DNA from: Tannerellaceae bacterium
GTDB lineage: Bacteria > Bacteroidota > Bacteroidia > Bacteroidales > Tannerellaceae
Length of the DNA: 17,685 bases
Assembly: GCA_031279915.1 (NCBI GenBank)
Contig: JAITHO010000043.1
Location: forward strand, 1-17,685
Direction: 5' to 3'
A program made the position numbers and the translations under genes. Positions 1 to 7,605 of this stretch are shown in pieces. How positions within the stretch are numbered: position 1 is the first letter of the stretch; the number at the start of each line of letters is the position of its first letter. A model generated the notes under the pieces. It saw nothing but the letters and a program-made list of their open reading frames with translations. It did no database searches and was not told the origin of the DNA.

Positions 1-2
1 TT

Positions 3-41
3 GAGAAGTTTCAAATTGAGAAATTACTGCTGCAACAATAG
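3..41 (+). CDS. possible 3' end of an upstream gene (partial)
   Basis: One forward frame is open from the window edge to a TAG at 39-41 and would encode EKFQIEKLLLQQ. The charged and Gln/Leu-rich end is plausible for a protein C-terminus, and a gene ending just before the ruvB promoter would fit the layout. Twelve codons are too few to identify a family or to exclude chance. No terminator with a T tract follows. Confidence 0.2.
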   Translation, partial: EKFQIEKLLLQQ

Positions 42-124
42 GCTGTGTTAACCGCACCAGGAATTTAGCTGCCGGAGCCATCCATGGCTCTGCTATCGCT
101 GCAGAGTTGAGCTGGCGGGCTCGA

Positions 125-155
125 TTGCAAAATATAATCGGATACAATACCTTTG
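125..155 (+). promoter_or_regulatory. Bacteroidota-type promoter of the ruvB operon
   Basis: TTG at 125-127 and TACCTTTG at 148-155 are separated by 20 bp. They match the Bacteroides sigma factor consensus (TTTG/TTG at -33, TAnnTTTG at -7). Initiation would be expected about 5-8 bases after the -7 box, at roughly 160-163, which is almost on the ruvB ATG at 163. The mRNA would then have almost no leader. Confidence 0.65.
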
Positions 156-162
156 CGCGTAT

Positions 163-1188
163 ATGAATGATGAGTTTGATATCAGAGATACTCGCCTTCC
201 GGAGAGCGAGAAAGAATATGAAAATGCGTTAAGACCTCTTTCCTTTAAAGACTTTAGCGGACAAGCTAAGGCTACGGAGAATCTCAAGATCTTCGTGACC
301 GCGGCCCGTATGCGCGGAGAGGCTATGGATCATACGCTGCTGCATGGCCCTCCGGGACTGGGGAAGACTACCCTCTCCAATATTATCGCCAACGAACTGG
401 GAGTGGGGTTCAAAATAAGCTCGGGCCCTGTGCTCGACAAGCCGGGTGACCTGGCCGGCGTCCTCACTTCGCTTGAAAGGAACGATGTTCTTTTCATTGA
501 TGAGATTCATCGCCTCAGCCCTGTTGTCGAGGAATATCTGTACTCGGCCATGGAGGATTATCGCATCGACATCATGATCGACAAGGGGCCGAGTGCGCGT
601 TCCATACAGATTGATCTGTCGCCCTTCACGCTGGTTGGGGCTACCACACGCAGCGGACTGCTCACCAGCCCTCTGAGGGCGCGCTTCGGAATTAATCTTC
701 ATCTGGAATATTATGATACGGATATGCTGGCCAGGATACTCCTTCGCAGCGCAGGCATACTGCGGGTTAGATGCGACGAGGATGCGGCAAACGAGATAGC
801 GCTCCGCAGCCGGGGCACTCCGCGCATCGCAAACGCTCTGCTGCGACGGGTTAGGGACTTTGCCCAGGTTAAGGGTAACGGCGCGATTGATAAAGATATA
901 ACCTGCTTTTCACTCGAAGCTCTTAATATCGACCGCTACGGACTCGACCAGATTGACAACAAGCTCCTGACTACTATCATCGACAAATTCAGCGGCGGCC
1001 CTGTCGGACTGACCACCATCGCCACTGCCCTGGGCGAGGATGCGGGGACGGTGGAGGAAGTATACGAGCCCTTCCTTATCAAAGAGGGATTCCTGAAGCG
1101 CACCCCCCGCGGACGCGAAGCTACCGACCTGGCCTACGCGCATCTCGGACGCAAACGAATCAACCCCCAAGGTTTCTTATTCGACTAA
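163..1188 (+). CDS. ruvB: Holliday junction branch migration ATPase RuvB
   Basis: RuvB forms the hexameric AAA+ ring that, with RuvA, drives branch migration of Holliday junctions during recombinational repair in the cytoplasm. The 341-residue length is normal. Visible motifs are Walker A GPPGLGKT at 62-69, Walker B with DEIH at 113-116, sensor 1 GATTRS at 159-164, the arginine-finger segment RARFG at 172-176, sensor 2 [13 protein letters not shown] at about 217-229, and the C-terminal winged-helix DNA-binding domain ending in KRTPRGRE. The start at 163 is preferred because the N-terminus [12 protein letters not shown] resembles the MEEDFNIRD-type start of Bacteroides RuvB as I recall it. There is no Shine-Dalgarno sequence and hardly any leader if the upstream promoter is right. 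It is first in a four-gene unit and lies 4 bp from the next gene. Identification is certain. Confidence 0.98.
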   Translation: MNDEFDIRDTRLPESEKEYENALRPLSFKDFSGQAKATENLKIFVTAARMRGEAMDHTLLHGPPGLGKTTLSNIIANELGVGFKISSGPVLDKPGDLAGVLTSLERNDVLFIDEIHRLSPVVEEYLYSAMEDYRIDIMIDKGPSARSIQIDLSPFTLVGATTRSGLLTSPLRARFGINLHLEYYDTDMLARILLRSAGILRVRCDEDAANEIALRSRGTPRIANALLRRVRDFAQVKGNGAIDKDITCFSLEALNIDRYGLDQIDNKLLTTIIDKFSGGPVGLTTIATALGEDAGTVEEVYEPFLIKEGFLKRTPRGREATDLAYAHLGRKRINPQGFLFD

Positions 1189-1192
1189 AACG

Positions 1193-2710
1193 ATGGCCGC
1201 TGGAGCTGGAATGAAGCGATTGGCCAAGGAAACCGTCGTTTACGGGCTGAGCAACATACTGGGCCGCTTCCTGAACTGGCTGCTGGTGCCCATGTACGTT
1301 CGTGTGCTCAGTGATATAGGAGAGTTTGGGATATATACGAACCTATATGCATGGGTGGCCCTTCTGCTGGTGCTGCTGACGTATGGGATGGAAACCGGCC
1401 TGTTCCGATTCATCAATCGCAGGAGCGAGGAAGGACACAATCCCGATCGCGTGTACGCAACTACGCTGTACAGCATTGCCGCCACCTCCATCGCCTTCTT
1501 CCTGCTGACCCTGCTTTGCCTCGACCCGATCAGCAAAGTATTAAACTACCATATACATCCGGAATTTCTGGGAATGATGGCCGGAGTAGCAGCCCTCGAC
1601 GCCCTCTGCAGCATCCCCTTCGCCTACCTTAGGTATAAAGGCAAAGCCATGCGGTTCATGGCTATCAGAATGCTCAACATCGGTCTCAATATCTTTCTGA
1701 ATATATTCCTGCTGATAATATGTCCGTGGATATGGGCCAAGGCTCCGGAGACAATCGGATGGTTTTACTCGCCAACCTACGGCGTGGGATACGTCTTCGT
1801 AGCCAATGTCATCACAACGCTGATAACTTTTATCGTACTGATCCCCGATATGGCTCCGGGACTGAAAGCCAAAGGCGGCCCCGACCCAAAGCTGCTCAAG
1901 CGAATGTTGCGCTATTCGCTCCCCATCCTCGTGCTGGGCATCGCCGGGATATTCAATCAAACAGCCGATAAGATCCTCTTCCCCTTCCTCTTTTTCGACC
2001 AGGATTATGCTAACGAACAGCTCGGCATTTACGGAGCATGCTTCAAGATAGCCGTAGTGATGGTCATGTTCACTCACTCCTTCCGCTATGCATACGAGCC
2101 CTTTGTCTTTGCCCGACATAGCAAGGGCGATGGGCTTGAGGCCTATCCCGTAGCCATGAAGTTCTTCATCATCCTGGCCCTCGGCATCTTCCTCGGCGTT
2201 ATGTTCTACCTCGATGCGCTCAAGTATTTCGTTTCGCCGGCCTGCTATCCGGGCCTGCGGGTCGTGCCCATAGTAATGCTGGGCGAGCTGTTCTACGGCA
2301 TATACTATAACCTCTCCGTTTGGTACAAGCTAAGCGATAACACACAGTGGGGCGCCTATTTCTCGATTGCGGGATGCGTCGTCACGGTAGGCATCATACT
2401 GATTTATGCTCCGGTTTACGAATATATGGCCTGCGCATGGGCCTCGCCGGCCTGCAATGGGCTGATGATGGTACTGTCATATTTCGTTGGGCGGAAGAAG
2501 TTCCCGGTGAGCTACGACATTCGGTCGGCAGCCATCTACGCATTGCTGGCAGCAGCCCTATATGCAGCCGGCATGTTTGTAGAGATAGATAATCCGGCCC
2601 TGCGGATGATATGGCGAACGGGATTGCTGGCAATATTCGCCCTGTTCGTAGCCCGCAAAGAATTTGGCATGCTAAAGCCCAAACGATCCAAGAATATTAT
2701 TAACTCCTAA
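1193..2710 (+). CDS. oligosaccharide flippase / polysaccharide biosynthesis membrane protein (Wzx/MATE-like)
   Basis: This polytopic inner-membrane protein probably flips lipid-linked glycans to the periplasmic face for surface polysaccharide or LPS assembly; the exact lipid substrate cannot be read from sequence. The 505-residue chain has about 12-14 hydrophobic segments, for example near 51-66, 92-110, 160-182, 199-218, 241-258, 283-296, 322-340, 392-406 and 443-461. It opens with the family-typical amphipathic start (KETVVYGLSNILGRFLNWLL, 12-31) and ends in a basic cytoplasmic tail (KPKRSKN). The start at 1193 lies 4 bp after ruvB; a second in-frame ATG at 1211 (MKRLAKET) is an equally credible start and matches relatives better. 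It is co-transcribed between ruvB and the S46 peptidase. MATE, Wzx and MurJ-like proteins share this fold, so the subfamily assignment is inference. Confidence 0.88.
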   Translation: MAAGAGMKRLAKETVVYGLSNILGRFLNWLLVPMYVRVLSDIGEFGIYTNLYAWVALLLVLLTYGMETGLFRFINRRSEEGHNPDRVYATTLYSIAATSIAFFLLTLLCLDPISKVLNYHIHPEFLGMMAGVAALDALCSIPFAYLRYKGKAMRFMAIRMLNIGLNIFLNIFLLIICPWIWAKAPETIGWFYSPTYGVGYVFVANVITTLITFIVLIPDMAPGLKAKGGPDPKLLKRMLRYSLPILVLGIAGIFNQTADKILFPFLFFDQDYANEQLGIYGACFKIAVVMVMFTHSFRYAYEPFVFARHSKGDGLEAYPVAMKFFIILALGIFLGVMFYLDALKYFVSPACYPGLRVVPIVMLGELFYGIYYNLSVWYKLSDNTQWGAYFSIAGCVVTVGIILIYAPVYEYMACAWASPACNGLMMVLSYFVGRKKFPVSYDIRSAAIYALLAAALYAAGMFVEIDNPALRMIWRTGLLAIFALFVARKEFGMLKPKRSKNIINS

Positions 2711-2722
2711 ATATTAAAGTCA

Positions 2723-4864
2723 ATGAACATAGTAAAGAAAACCCTGGCAACGTTGCTGATTATCATAGCAGCATGCCCCTCATACGCCGACGAAGGAATG
2801 TGGGCGTTGAAAGAACTTAACAAGCAAAGTTTGGCGCGGATGAAAGAGCTGGGATTCGTTCCCTCGTACGACGTGCTTTATGACGACACAAAGCCCTCGC
2901 TTAGCCATGCGGTCGTAATCTTCGGAGGAGGATGCACCGGCATCACCGTATCCGAAGAAGGTCTGATCTTCACCAACCATCATTGCGGCTACGGATCCAT
3001 ACAGCAACTCAGCAGCCTGGAGCACGACTACCTGAAAGACGGATTCATCTCACAGTCGAAAGAGGCCGAGCTGCCCGTTCCCGGACTGAGCGTGCGCTAT
3101 CTCCGCGAGATGATAGACGTAAGCGATCGGGTCAATAGCGTAGTAGCCTCCATCGACGACGAAGTTCAGCGAGTGCGTAAGGCCGCAGAGATATCCGACG
3201 CCATCGCTGATTCGGTTGGAAAAGGACAATTCACGGCTGCCTCCGTCATTCCGTTTTACAGCAACAACAAATACTACCTTGTTGTGTACGACGTTTATCG
3301 CGACGTTCGGATGGTATTTGCTCCTCCCAGCTCCATGGGGAAGTTTGGCGGGGATACGGACAACTGGATGTGGCCGCGGCATACGTGCGACTTCTCTGTC
3401 TTCCGCGTATATGCCGACGGCGAGAATAAGCCTGCGGAGTACAGCGCCTCCAACCGCCCTTACCGTCCGAGGTACGTCGCCGAGGTATCTCTGCAAGGAT
3501 ACAAGGAGAACGACTTCGCCATGACGATAGGCTTCCCCGGAAGCACCAGCCGCTACCTCCGCTCTTGGGGCGTTGAGCAGCGAATCAACGACACCAACAC
3601 TCCCCGCATCGAAGTCAGAGGCGTCAAGCAGGAGATATGGAAGGAGGCCATGAGCTCCAGCGATGCAATCCGAATCAAGTACGCATCCAAGTATGCCGGC
3701 AGCTCCAATTACTGGAAGAACTCCATCGGCATGAATCGCGGGCTGGCCAACCTCGACGTCATCAGTCGCAAGAAAGCCGAAGAAGCGGCCTTCACCGCAT
3801 GGGTCAACGCCGATCCGGCTCGCAAAGCCAAGTATGGCGAAGCCCTCAGCCTCATCGAATCGGGATACACAAGCAGCAGCAACCTCCAGAATGCATACAC
3901 CTATATGTCGGAAACCTTCGTCAACGGAGCCGAGATCATACGCATCGCCAGAATGATAAACAGCTTTGACGTCAAAGGATCCACAGCCGAAGAACTCGAA
4001 ATATTCATAGAAGACGGACTGAAATCCTTCTACAAAAACTACGAGCCGGAGCTCGACCGCGAAGTCCTGCCCGCCATGCTATCTATAGCAAGCGATAAGA
4101 TTCCCCCGCAGTATCTCCCCGAAATCATCTCCAAAATAGATAAGAAGTACAAGGGCGACTACGACAAATATGCAGCCGACCTCTTCCGCAAAACGCAGAT
4201 TCTATCGCTCGACAAGGCCGTCGCCCTGCTCAAAGACCCCAAAAGCGCAAGCAAAATAGAGAAAGACCCTGCCGTAGAGCTCGCCACATCCGTCATACTT
4301 GCCATCTTCGAGCTCAGGCAGGAAATGGCGCAGGCGGACTTCGATAAATCCAAAGGCGAACGGCTATACCTCGCCGGACTGCAGGAAATGCATCCCGAAC
4401 GCGCCTTTTATTCTGACGCCAACTTCACCATGCGAGCCAGCTTCGGCTCCATCGGAGGATATCGCCCGTACGACGCCGCATGGTACAACTTCTTCTCAAC
4501 CGACCGCGGCATACACGAAAAGGCCGACCCCAACAACGATGAGTTTAACGTTGCGCCGGAGATTCTCGACCTCCTCCGCGCCAAAGATTTCGGCCCCTAC
4601 GGCAATGGCAACGGCAGCCTCAACCTCTGCTTCCTTTCAAACAACGACATCACAGGCGGCAACTCCGGAAGCCCCGTATTCGACGGCAATGCCCGCGTGA
4701 TAGGGCTCGCCTTCGACGGCAACTGGGAGGCAATGAGCGGCGACATAGCCTTCGAGCCCGAGCTCCAGCGATGCATAAGCGTTGACGTTCGCTTCATGCT
4801 CTACATGATCGACAAGTGGGGGAAATGCCCGCGCCTCATTAACGAACTCAAACTCGTGCGCTAA
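2723..4864 (+). CDS. S46 family dipeptidyl-peptidase, DPP7 type
   Basis: This is a secreted serine exopeptidase that removes dipeptides from oligopeptide N-termini, a main route of peptide feeding in Bacteroidales. A signal peptide covers residues 1-22 (hydrophobic 7-18, cleavage after SYA). The chymotrypsin-like catalytic residues are visible: His in TNHHCGY (84-90), Asp222 in RHTCDFSVF, and Ser648 in GGNSGSPV. The length (713) and the serine position agree with Porphyromonas DPP7 (about 712 residues, Ser648) rather than DPP11 (about 720, Ser655). The residue 18 after the serine, which discriminates the two enzymes (Gly in DPP7 for hydrophobic P1, Arg in DPP11 for Asp/Glu), is Gly666 in FDGNWEA. 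The N-terminal GGGCTG and GGDTDNWMWPRHT blocks are hallmarks of S46. It starts 12 bp after the flippase and is followed with no gap by the nitroreductase. Family assignment is firm; the DPP7 subtype is inference. Confidence 0.93.
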   Translation: MNIVKKTLATLLIIIAACPSYADEGMWALKELNKQSLARMKELGFVPSYDVLYDDTKPSLSHAVVIFGGGCTGITVSEEGLIFTNHHCGYGSIQQLSSLEHDYLKDGFISQSKEAELPVPGLSVRYLREMIDVSDRVNSVVASIDDEVQRVRKAAEISDAIADSVGKGQFTAASVIPFYSNNKYYLVVYDVYRDVRMVFAPPSSMGKFGGDTDNWMWPRHTCDFSVFRVYADGENKPAEYSASNRPYRPRYVAEVSLQGYKENDFAMTIGFPGSTSRYLRSWGVEQRINDTNTPRIEVRGVKQEIWKEAMSSSDAIRIKYASKYAGSSNYWKNSIGMNRGLANLDVISRKKAEEAAFTAWVNADPARKAKYGEALSLIESGYTSSSNLQNAYTYMSETFVNGAEIIRIARMINSFDVKGSTAEELEIFIEDGLKSFYKNYEPELDREVLPAMLSIASDKIPPQYLPEIISKIDKKYKGDYDKYAADLFRKTQILSLDKAVALLKDPKSASKIEKDPAVELATSVILAIFELRQEMAQADFDKSKGERLYLAGLQEMHPERAFYSDANFTMRASFGSIGGYRPYDAAWYNFFSTDRGIHEKADPNNDEFNVAPEILDLLRAKDFGPYGNGNGSLNLCFLSNNDITGGNSGSPVFDGNARVIGLAFDGNWEAMSGDIAFEPELQRCISVDVRFMLYMIDKWGKCPRLINELKLVR

Positions 4865-5665
4865 ATGAACTCCATTATCGAACAGATACGCCACCGACGC
4901 TCTGTTCGCTCCTACACCGGCGAACCTCTGCAAGCCCAGCACGAGAGCGATTTGCTTAAGTACATCGCCGGCCTGGCGCATCCCTTTGGAGGCAAAGCGC
5001 GCATCGAATACCTGCCATTGCACATGGGATCGGCGCCTGTTAAGCTCGGTACCTACGGCGTAATCAGCGGCGCTCCTGCCTTCCTTGCCTTGATTTACGA
5101 AGACTCGGAGCTTGGCAAAACAGGCGCAGCATACATGTTCGAGCAAACGCTCCTCCATTGCACAACCATGGGCCTCGGCACATGCTGGCTGGGAGGAGCC
5201 TTCAGCCGAAGCGACTTCAAGAAGCTATGCCGCGTCACTGCCGCCGAACGATTGCCCATCGTCTCGCCCGTGGGCTATCCCGTAGCCAAAGCATTGAAGC
5301 CGCCAACGCCTGCTGATCCGTCGCTGATCGATCGCCCACGCAAGCCCTTCGAAGCTACCTTCTTCAGCGGAGCATTTGGCTCTCCGCTTAGTCCGGAAGC
5401 CGCCGGAGAGTATGCCAAGCCATTGCAGATGGTGCGACTTGCGCCTTCGGCAAATAACATGCAGCCCTGGAGGGTGGTCGGCGATTCCGCAGGCTTCCAC
5501 TTCTATAAAACCTTCTCCTTTGGCTTTGCATCCGTCGACATCGGCATCGCCCTTTGCCACTTTGAGCAGACATGCCGCGAGCTCGGCCTTCCGGGCCAGT
5601 TCCAAAGCATAGCCTCTCCCCCGCAAGGGCGCAATGCCCGCTACGTTATCTCCTGGCTGAGATAG
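4865..5665 (+). CDS. nitroreductase-fold protein (TM1586-like putative nitroreductase)
   Basis: This is a probable flavin-dependent oxidoreductase of the nitroreductase superfamily; the natural substrate is unknown. The 266-residue protein begins with the family signature HRRSVRSYTGEPL (10-22), whose arginines contact FMN phosphate, and has GLGTCWLGG at 103-111 and a VSPVGYP segment at 133-139. A second FMN-site motif, APSANNMQPWRV, sits at 193-204 in the C-terminal half, where a typical nitroreductase would have it near the N-terminus. This two-lobed order fits the single-chain TM1586-like group, which I name from memory. The ATG follows the stop codon of the peptidase directly (TAA then ATG), so translation is probably coupled. 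It is the last gene of the ruvB unit and is followed by an intrinsic terminator. Confidence 0.85.
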   Translation: MNSIIEQIRHRRSVRSYTGEPLQAQHESDLLKYIAGLAHPFGGKARIEYLPLHMGSAPVKLGTYGVISGAPAFLALIYEDSELGKTGAAYMFEQTLLHCTTMGLGTCWLGGAFSRSDFKKLCRVTAAERLPIVSPVGYPVAKALKPPTPADPSLIDRPRKPFEATFFSGAFGSPLSPEAAGEYAKPLQMVRLAPSANNMQPWRVVGDSAGFHFYKTFSFGFASVDIGIALCHFEQTCRELGLPGQFQSIASPPQGRNARYVISWLR

Positions 5666-5699
5666 CGCAGGCTTTCGTCCTCCCCACACGGGCATAACA

Positions 5700-5742
5700 A
5701 AAGAGCCGCCGGACTTCATTGTCTCGGCGGCTCTTTCTTTTT
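5700..5742 (+). terminator. intrinsic terminator of the ruvB-flippase-DPP7-nitroreductase unit
   Basis: AAAGAGCCGCCG (5700-5711) pairs perfectly over 12 bp with CGGCGGCTCTTT (5725-5736) around a 13-nt loop, and a T-rich run (TTTCTTTTT) overlaps and follows the right arm. It lies 34 bp after the nitroreductase stop codon. Confidence 0.93.
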
Positions 5743-5756
5743 GTTATTGATTATGT

Positions 5757-6082
5757 GTAGAGACGCGATGCATCGCGTCTTTACGCGGCATTAACGCAGC
5801 CTGTTTGTGTTTGTAGAGACGCCCAAATTGGGCGTCTTTACGCGGCGTTGACACAGCCTATGTTTGTGTTTGTGTTTGTAGAAAGGTAATTCCGCCTGCC
5901 CAAATAGGTCATTCCCGCCTTCGCGGGAATGACCTGTTTTTCGAGCGGGAATGACCTGTTGCCACATTTACTTACGCGGCATTAACGCAGCCTATGTTTG
6001 CGTTTGTGTTTATAGAGACGCGATTAATCGCGTCTTTACGCGGCATTAACGCAGTAGAGACGCCCAAATTGGGCGTCTTTAC
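5757..6082. repeat. cluster of four 28-29 bp palindromic repeats with common linkers
   Basis: Four near-perfect palindromes lie at 5757-5784, 5813-5841, 6012-6039 and 6054-6082. Each has arms of the type GTAGAGACGC...GCGTCTTTAC. The centres alternate between GAT(GC or TA)ATC-type (first and third) and CCAAATTGG (second and fourth). Linkers share GCGGCATTAACGCAGCCT followed by runs of GTTTGTGTTT, giving a 56 bp period between the first two units. All copies have the same polarity. They lie in the convergent gap between the nitroreductase terminator and the next minus-strand gene. They look like REP- or MITE-type elements. No transposase is present. Confidence 0.85.
5878..5975. repeat. hairpin element occupying the third position of the palindrome cluster
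   Basis: Where another palindrome is expected (GTAGA at 5878, TTAC plus linker at 5972), about 90 bp of other sequence is found. It contains a perfect 13-bp inverted repeat, AGGTCATTCCCGC (5906-5918) and GCGGGAATGACCT (5923-5935), with a 4-nt loop and followed by GTTTTTC. A third partial copy, GCGGGAATGACCT, lies at 5945-5957 in direct orientation. The GTCATTCCCGC type of sequence is a common intergenic repeat in many bacteria. The hairpin plus T run could also terminate rightward transcripts. Confidence 0.7.
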
Positions 6083-6096
6083 GATGATGGGGGGCG

Positions 6097-7026
6097 TTAT
6101 TCGCCGGCTGCGGGTGGGTTGAGATCGTCGGGGTTGATGGGCGGGATCGTTATGTTGGGTTGCTGCGGAGGGGTGTCGGGGGCTTCCGGCAGGGTATTGT
6201 CGGGGGCTTGCGGATCGGTGGGCGGGGTGGTTGGATCGGTTGGCGGGGTGGCCGGAGGGGTGGATGGCTCGTCGGTTGCGGGCTTGTGATGGTGGTCGCG
6301 ACGTGATAGTACGCGCTCTGTTTGATGGAGGAGTCCGCTGATGTAGTTTGCGGCGTTTTCGAGATTGGTCTTGATGGCGGCGTCTTTGGCGGTCATTTCG
6401 TTGTATCCGTGAATGATGTTGATTTGGTCGATGATGTCGATGAAGGCCGCGTCAACTTCTTTGCGTATGTCGACTGCTTTGCCCATTTTTTCGAGTGCTT
6501 CGAGCGCCAAGAGGCGCTGCTGATAGAGGTCATAAAGGTTGGTGTTGACGGTGGCGAGCCTCTGGAGCATTGCGCCGATGCTGGGCAGGAGGGCGATGAA
6601 GCCTGCTAAGGCGGGCTTGTTGATGGCGATGAGGAAGTTCTGGATGAATTTTGTTTCCTCAAACAGATTTTTCTTGCTGGCATGCTCGTATGGCTTCAGT
6701 ACGAACAGAATCTCGAAGGCTGCCTGTTTGATGGCGGCGTCGGGGCTGTTGTGATGGAACTTAAGCTCGCGCTTGATCTCGTTGAAGAGGCGGTCGCGTT
6801 CTTTGTCGGCGGCGGCGATGAGGTGCGATTCGTAGGATTCGGCGGAGATGCGGAACAGGAGGTTTTCTTGCTCTACCAGGGCTTCGTATTTGTTCCATAT
6901 TTCGAGCAATAGGGCTACGGCTATTATGAAAGCCTTGATATTGTCGACTATACTGGTGCCGAACTCGACATGCTCTCCGTTGCGGAGGCGGCTAAAAAGG
7001 TGGGTGAGATGTTTATTCAATAGCAT
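6097..7026 (-). CDS. helical protein with proline-rich C-terminal tail, possibly DUF6261
   Basis: Function is unknown. The 309-residue protein has no signal peptide. Residues 1-245 are predicted by eye to be mainly helical, with one hydrophobic stretch at about 32-42 (AFIIAVALLLE) and another near 140-153, neither convincingly transmembrane. The LFSRLRNGEHVEF segment (10-22) resembles the N-terminus of Bacteroidota DUF6261 proteins as I remember them; this needs a profile search. A basic patch RRDHHHKP (242-249) leads into a low-complexity Pro/Thr/Asp tail (249-309) that contains a 7-residue repeat TPPTDP(T/Q), encoded by an imperfect 21-bp direct repeat near 6212-6253. The gene stands alone, with its own promoter and a palindrome 15 bp beyond its stop. 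The tandem array upstream of it shares its core with the array beside the PUL regulator. Confidence 0.75.
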   Translation of the reverse strand: MLLNKHLTHLFSRLRNGEHVEFGTSIVDNIKAFIIAVALLLEIWNKYEALVEQENLLFRISAESYESHLIAAADKERDRLFNEIKRELKFHHNSPDAAIKQAAFEILFVLKPYEHASKKNLFEETKFIQNFLIAINKPALAGFIALLPSIGAMLQRLATVNTNLYDLYQQRLLALEALEKMGKAVDIRKEVDAAFIDIIDQINIIHGYNEMTAKDAAIKTNLENAANYISGLLHQTERVLSRRDHHHKPATDEPSTPPATPPTDPTTPPTDPQAPDNTLPEAPDTPPQQPNITIPPINPDDLNPPAAGE

Positions 7027-7074
7027 TTTTGTTTGGGTATTATATTATTAGTAATTTGATTCAATAGAATGCTG

Positions 7075-7106
7075 CAAATATATGATTCCTTTTCTATATT
7101 TCAAAA
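7075..7106 (-). promoter_or_regulatory. Bacteroidota-type promoter of the proline-tailed protein gene
   Basis: On the minus strand TTTTG (7106-7102) and TATATTTG (7082-7075) are separated by 19 bp, a near-ideal -33/-7 pair. Initiation near 7068 would leave a leader of about 40 nt before the ATG at 7026. The stretch from 7107 to 7165 is AT-rich with an A-run/T-run pair and shows nothing else I can name. Confidence 0.7.
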
Positions 7107-7165
7107 TATCTTGCGCTCCAAAAAAACAAAAGTCTTTTTTTTGCCCCTCAACATTTTCACCGGCT

Positions 7166-7578
7166 CGACAGTTGTCGAAAGCTCCGTTTTGCCGGCGGGA
7201 TGGTTTCGACAAATGTCGGTGGCGCAAAAAAAGTCGTAATGAAGCTTTCGACAATTGATAATTCAACGGATTTGGGGATTTTGTTAAGCCCGACAAACCG
7301 CAGAGGCTCCAAAATTTCTCGCCGGAGGTTCCGACAGCCTTCGGAGCCTCAAAATCGTGAAATTTGTATAGCTCGACAAATGTCGAAAGCTCCGTACCGG
7401 AAAATCGGTCTCACCGACAAATGTCGAAAGCTCCGCGCTGGCGAATCTGCCCCACCAACAAATGTCGAAAGCTACCCGTCGGAAAATCGGCCCTACCAAC
7501 AAATGCCGAAAGCTACCTGCCGGAAAATCGGCCCAACCAACAAATGCCGAAAGCTACCTGCCGGAAAATCGGCCCAAC
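7166..7578. repeat. tandem array 1: ten units of 41-42 bp
   Basis: Units begin with CGACA or CAACA at 7166, 7207, 7249, 7291, 7332, 7374, 7415, 7456, 7497 and 7538, so the spacing is 41 or 42 bp throughout. The last five are well conserved: C(G/A)ACAAATG(T/C)CGAAAGCT, then a more variable stretch, then GGAAAATCGG in four of the five. Units nine and ten are identical. Units two to five keep the spacing but are strongly diverged. CGACAAATGTCG is itself a short dyad. A 41 bp period shifts frame at every unit, so this is not coding. The array ends about 27 bp from the GH28 stop codon. Confidence 0.9.
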
Positions 7579-7605
7579 CGATAATTAACCGACGCTTTGC
7601 ATCGG

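Noticed and set aside
75..90. Small hairpin GAGCCA-tcca-TGGCTC as terminator of an upstream gene
   Set aside because: The stem is only six pairs with no T tract, which is too weak to call.
229..702. 157-residue frame opposite ruvB
   Set aside because: It is an antisense shadow; ruvB is certain here.
7166..7578. CRISPR array
   Set aside because: The whole unit drifts gradually and neighbouring units can be identical from end to end. There are no unique spacers between fixed repeats and no cas genes. The same applies to the array at 15726-16202.
7589..7605. Hairpin just after the GH28 stop as terminator
   Set aside because: The stem is seven pairs with a wobble and is followed by TTAATTA rather than a T run. 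It may help termination, but the evidence is weak.
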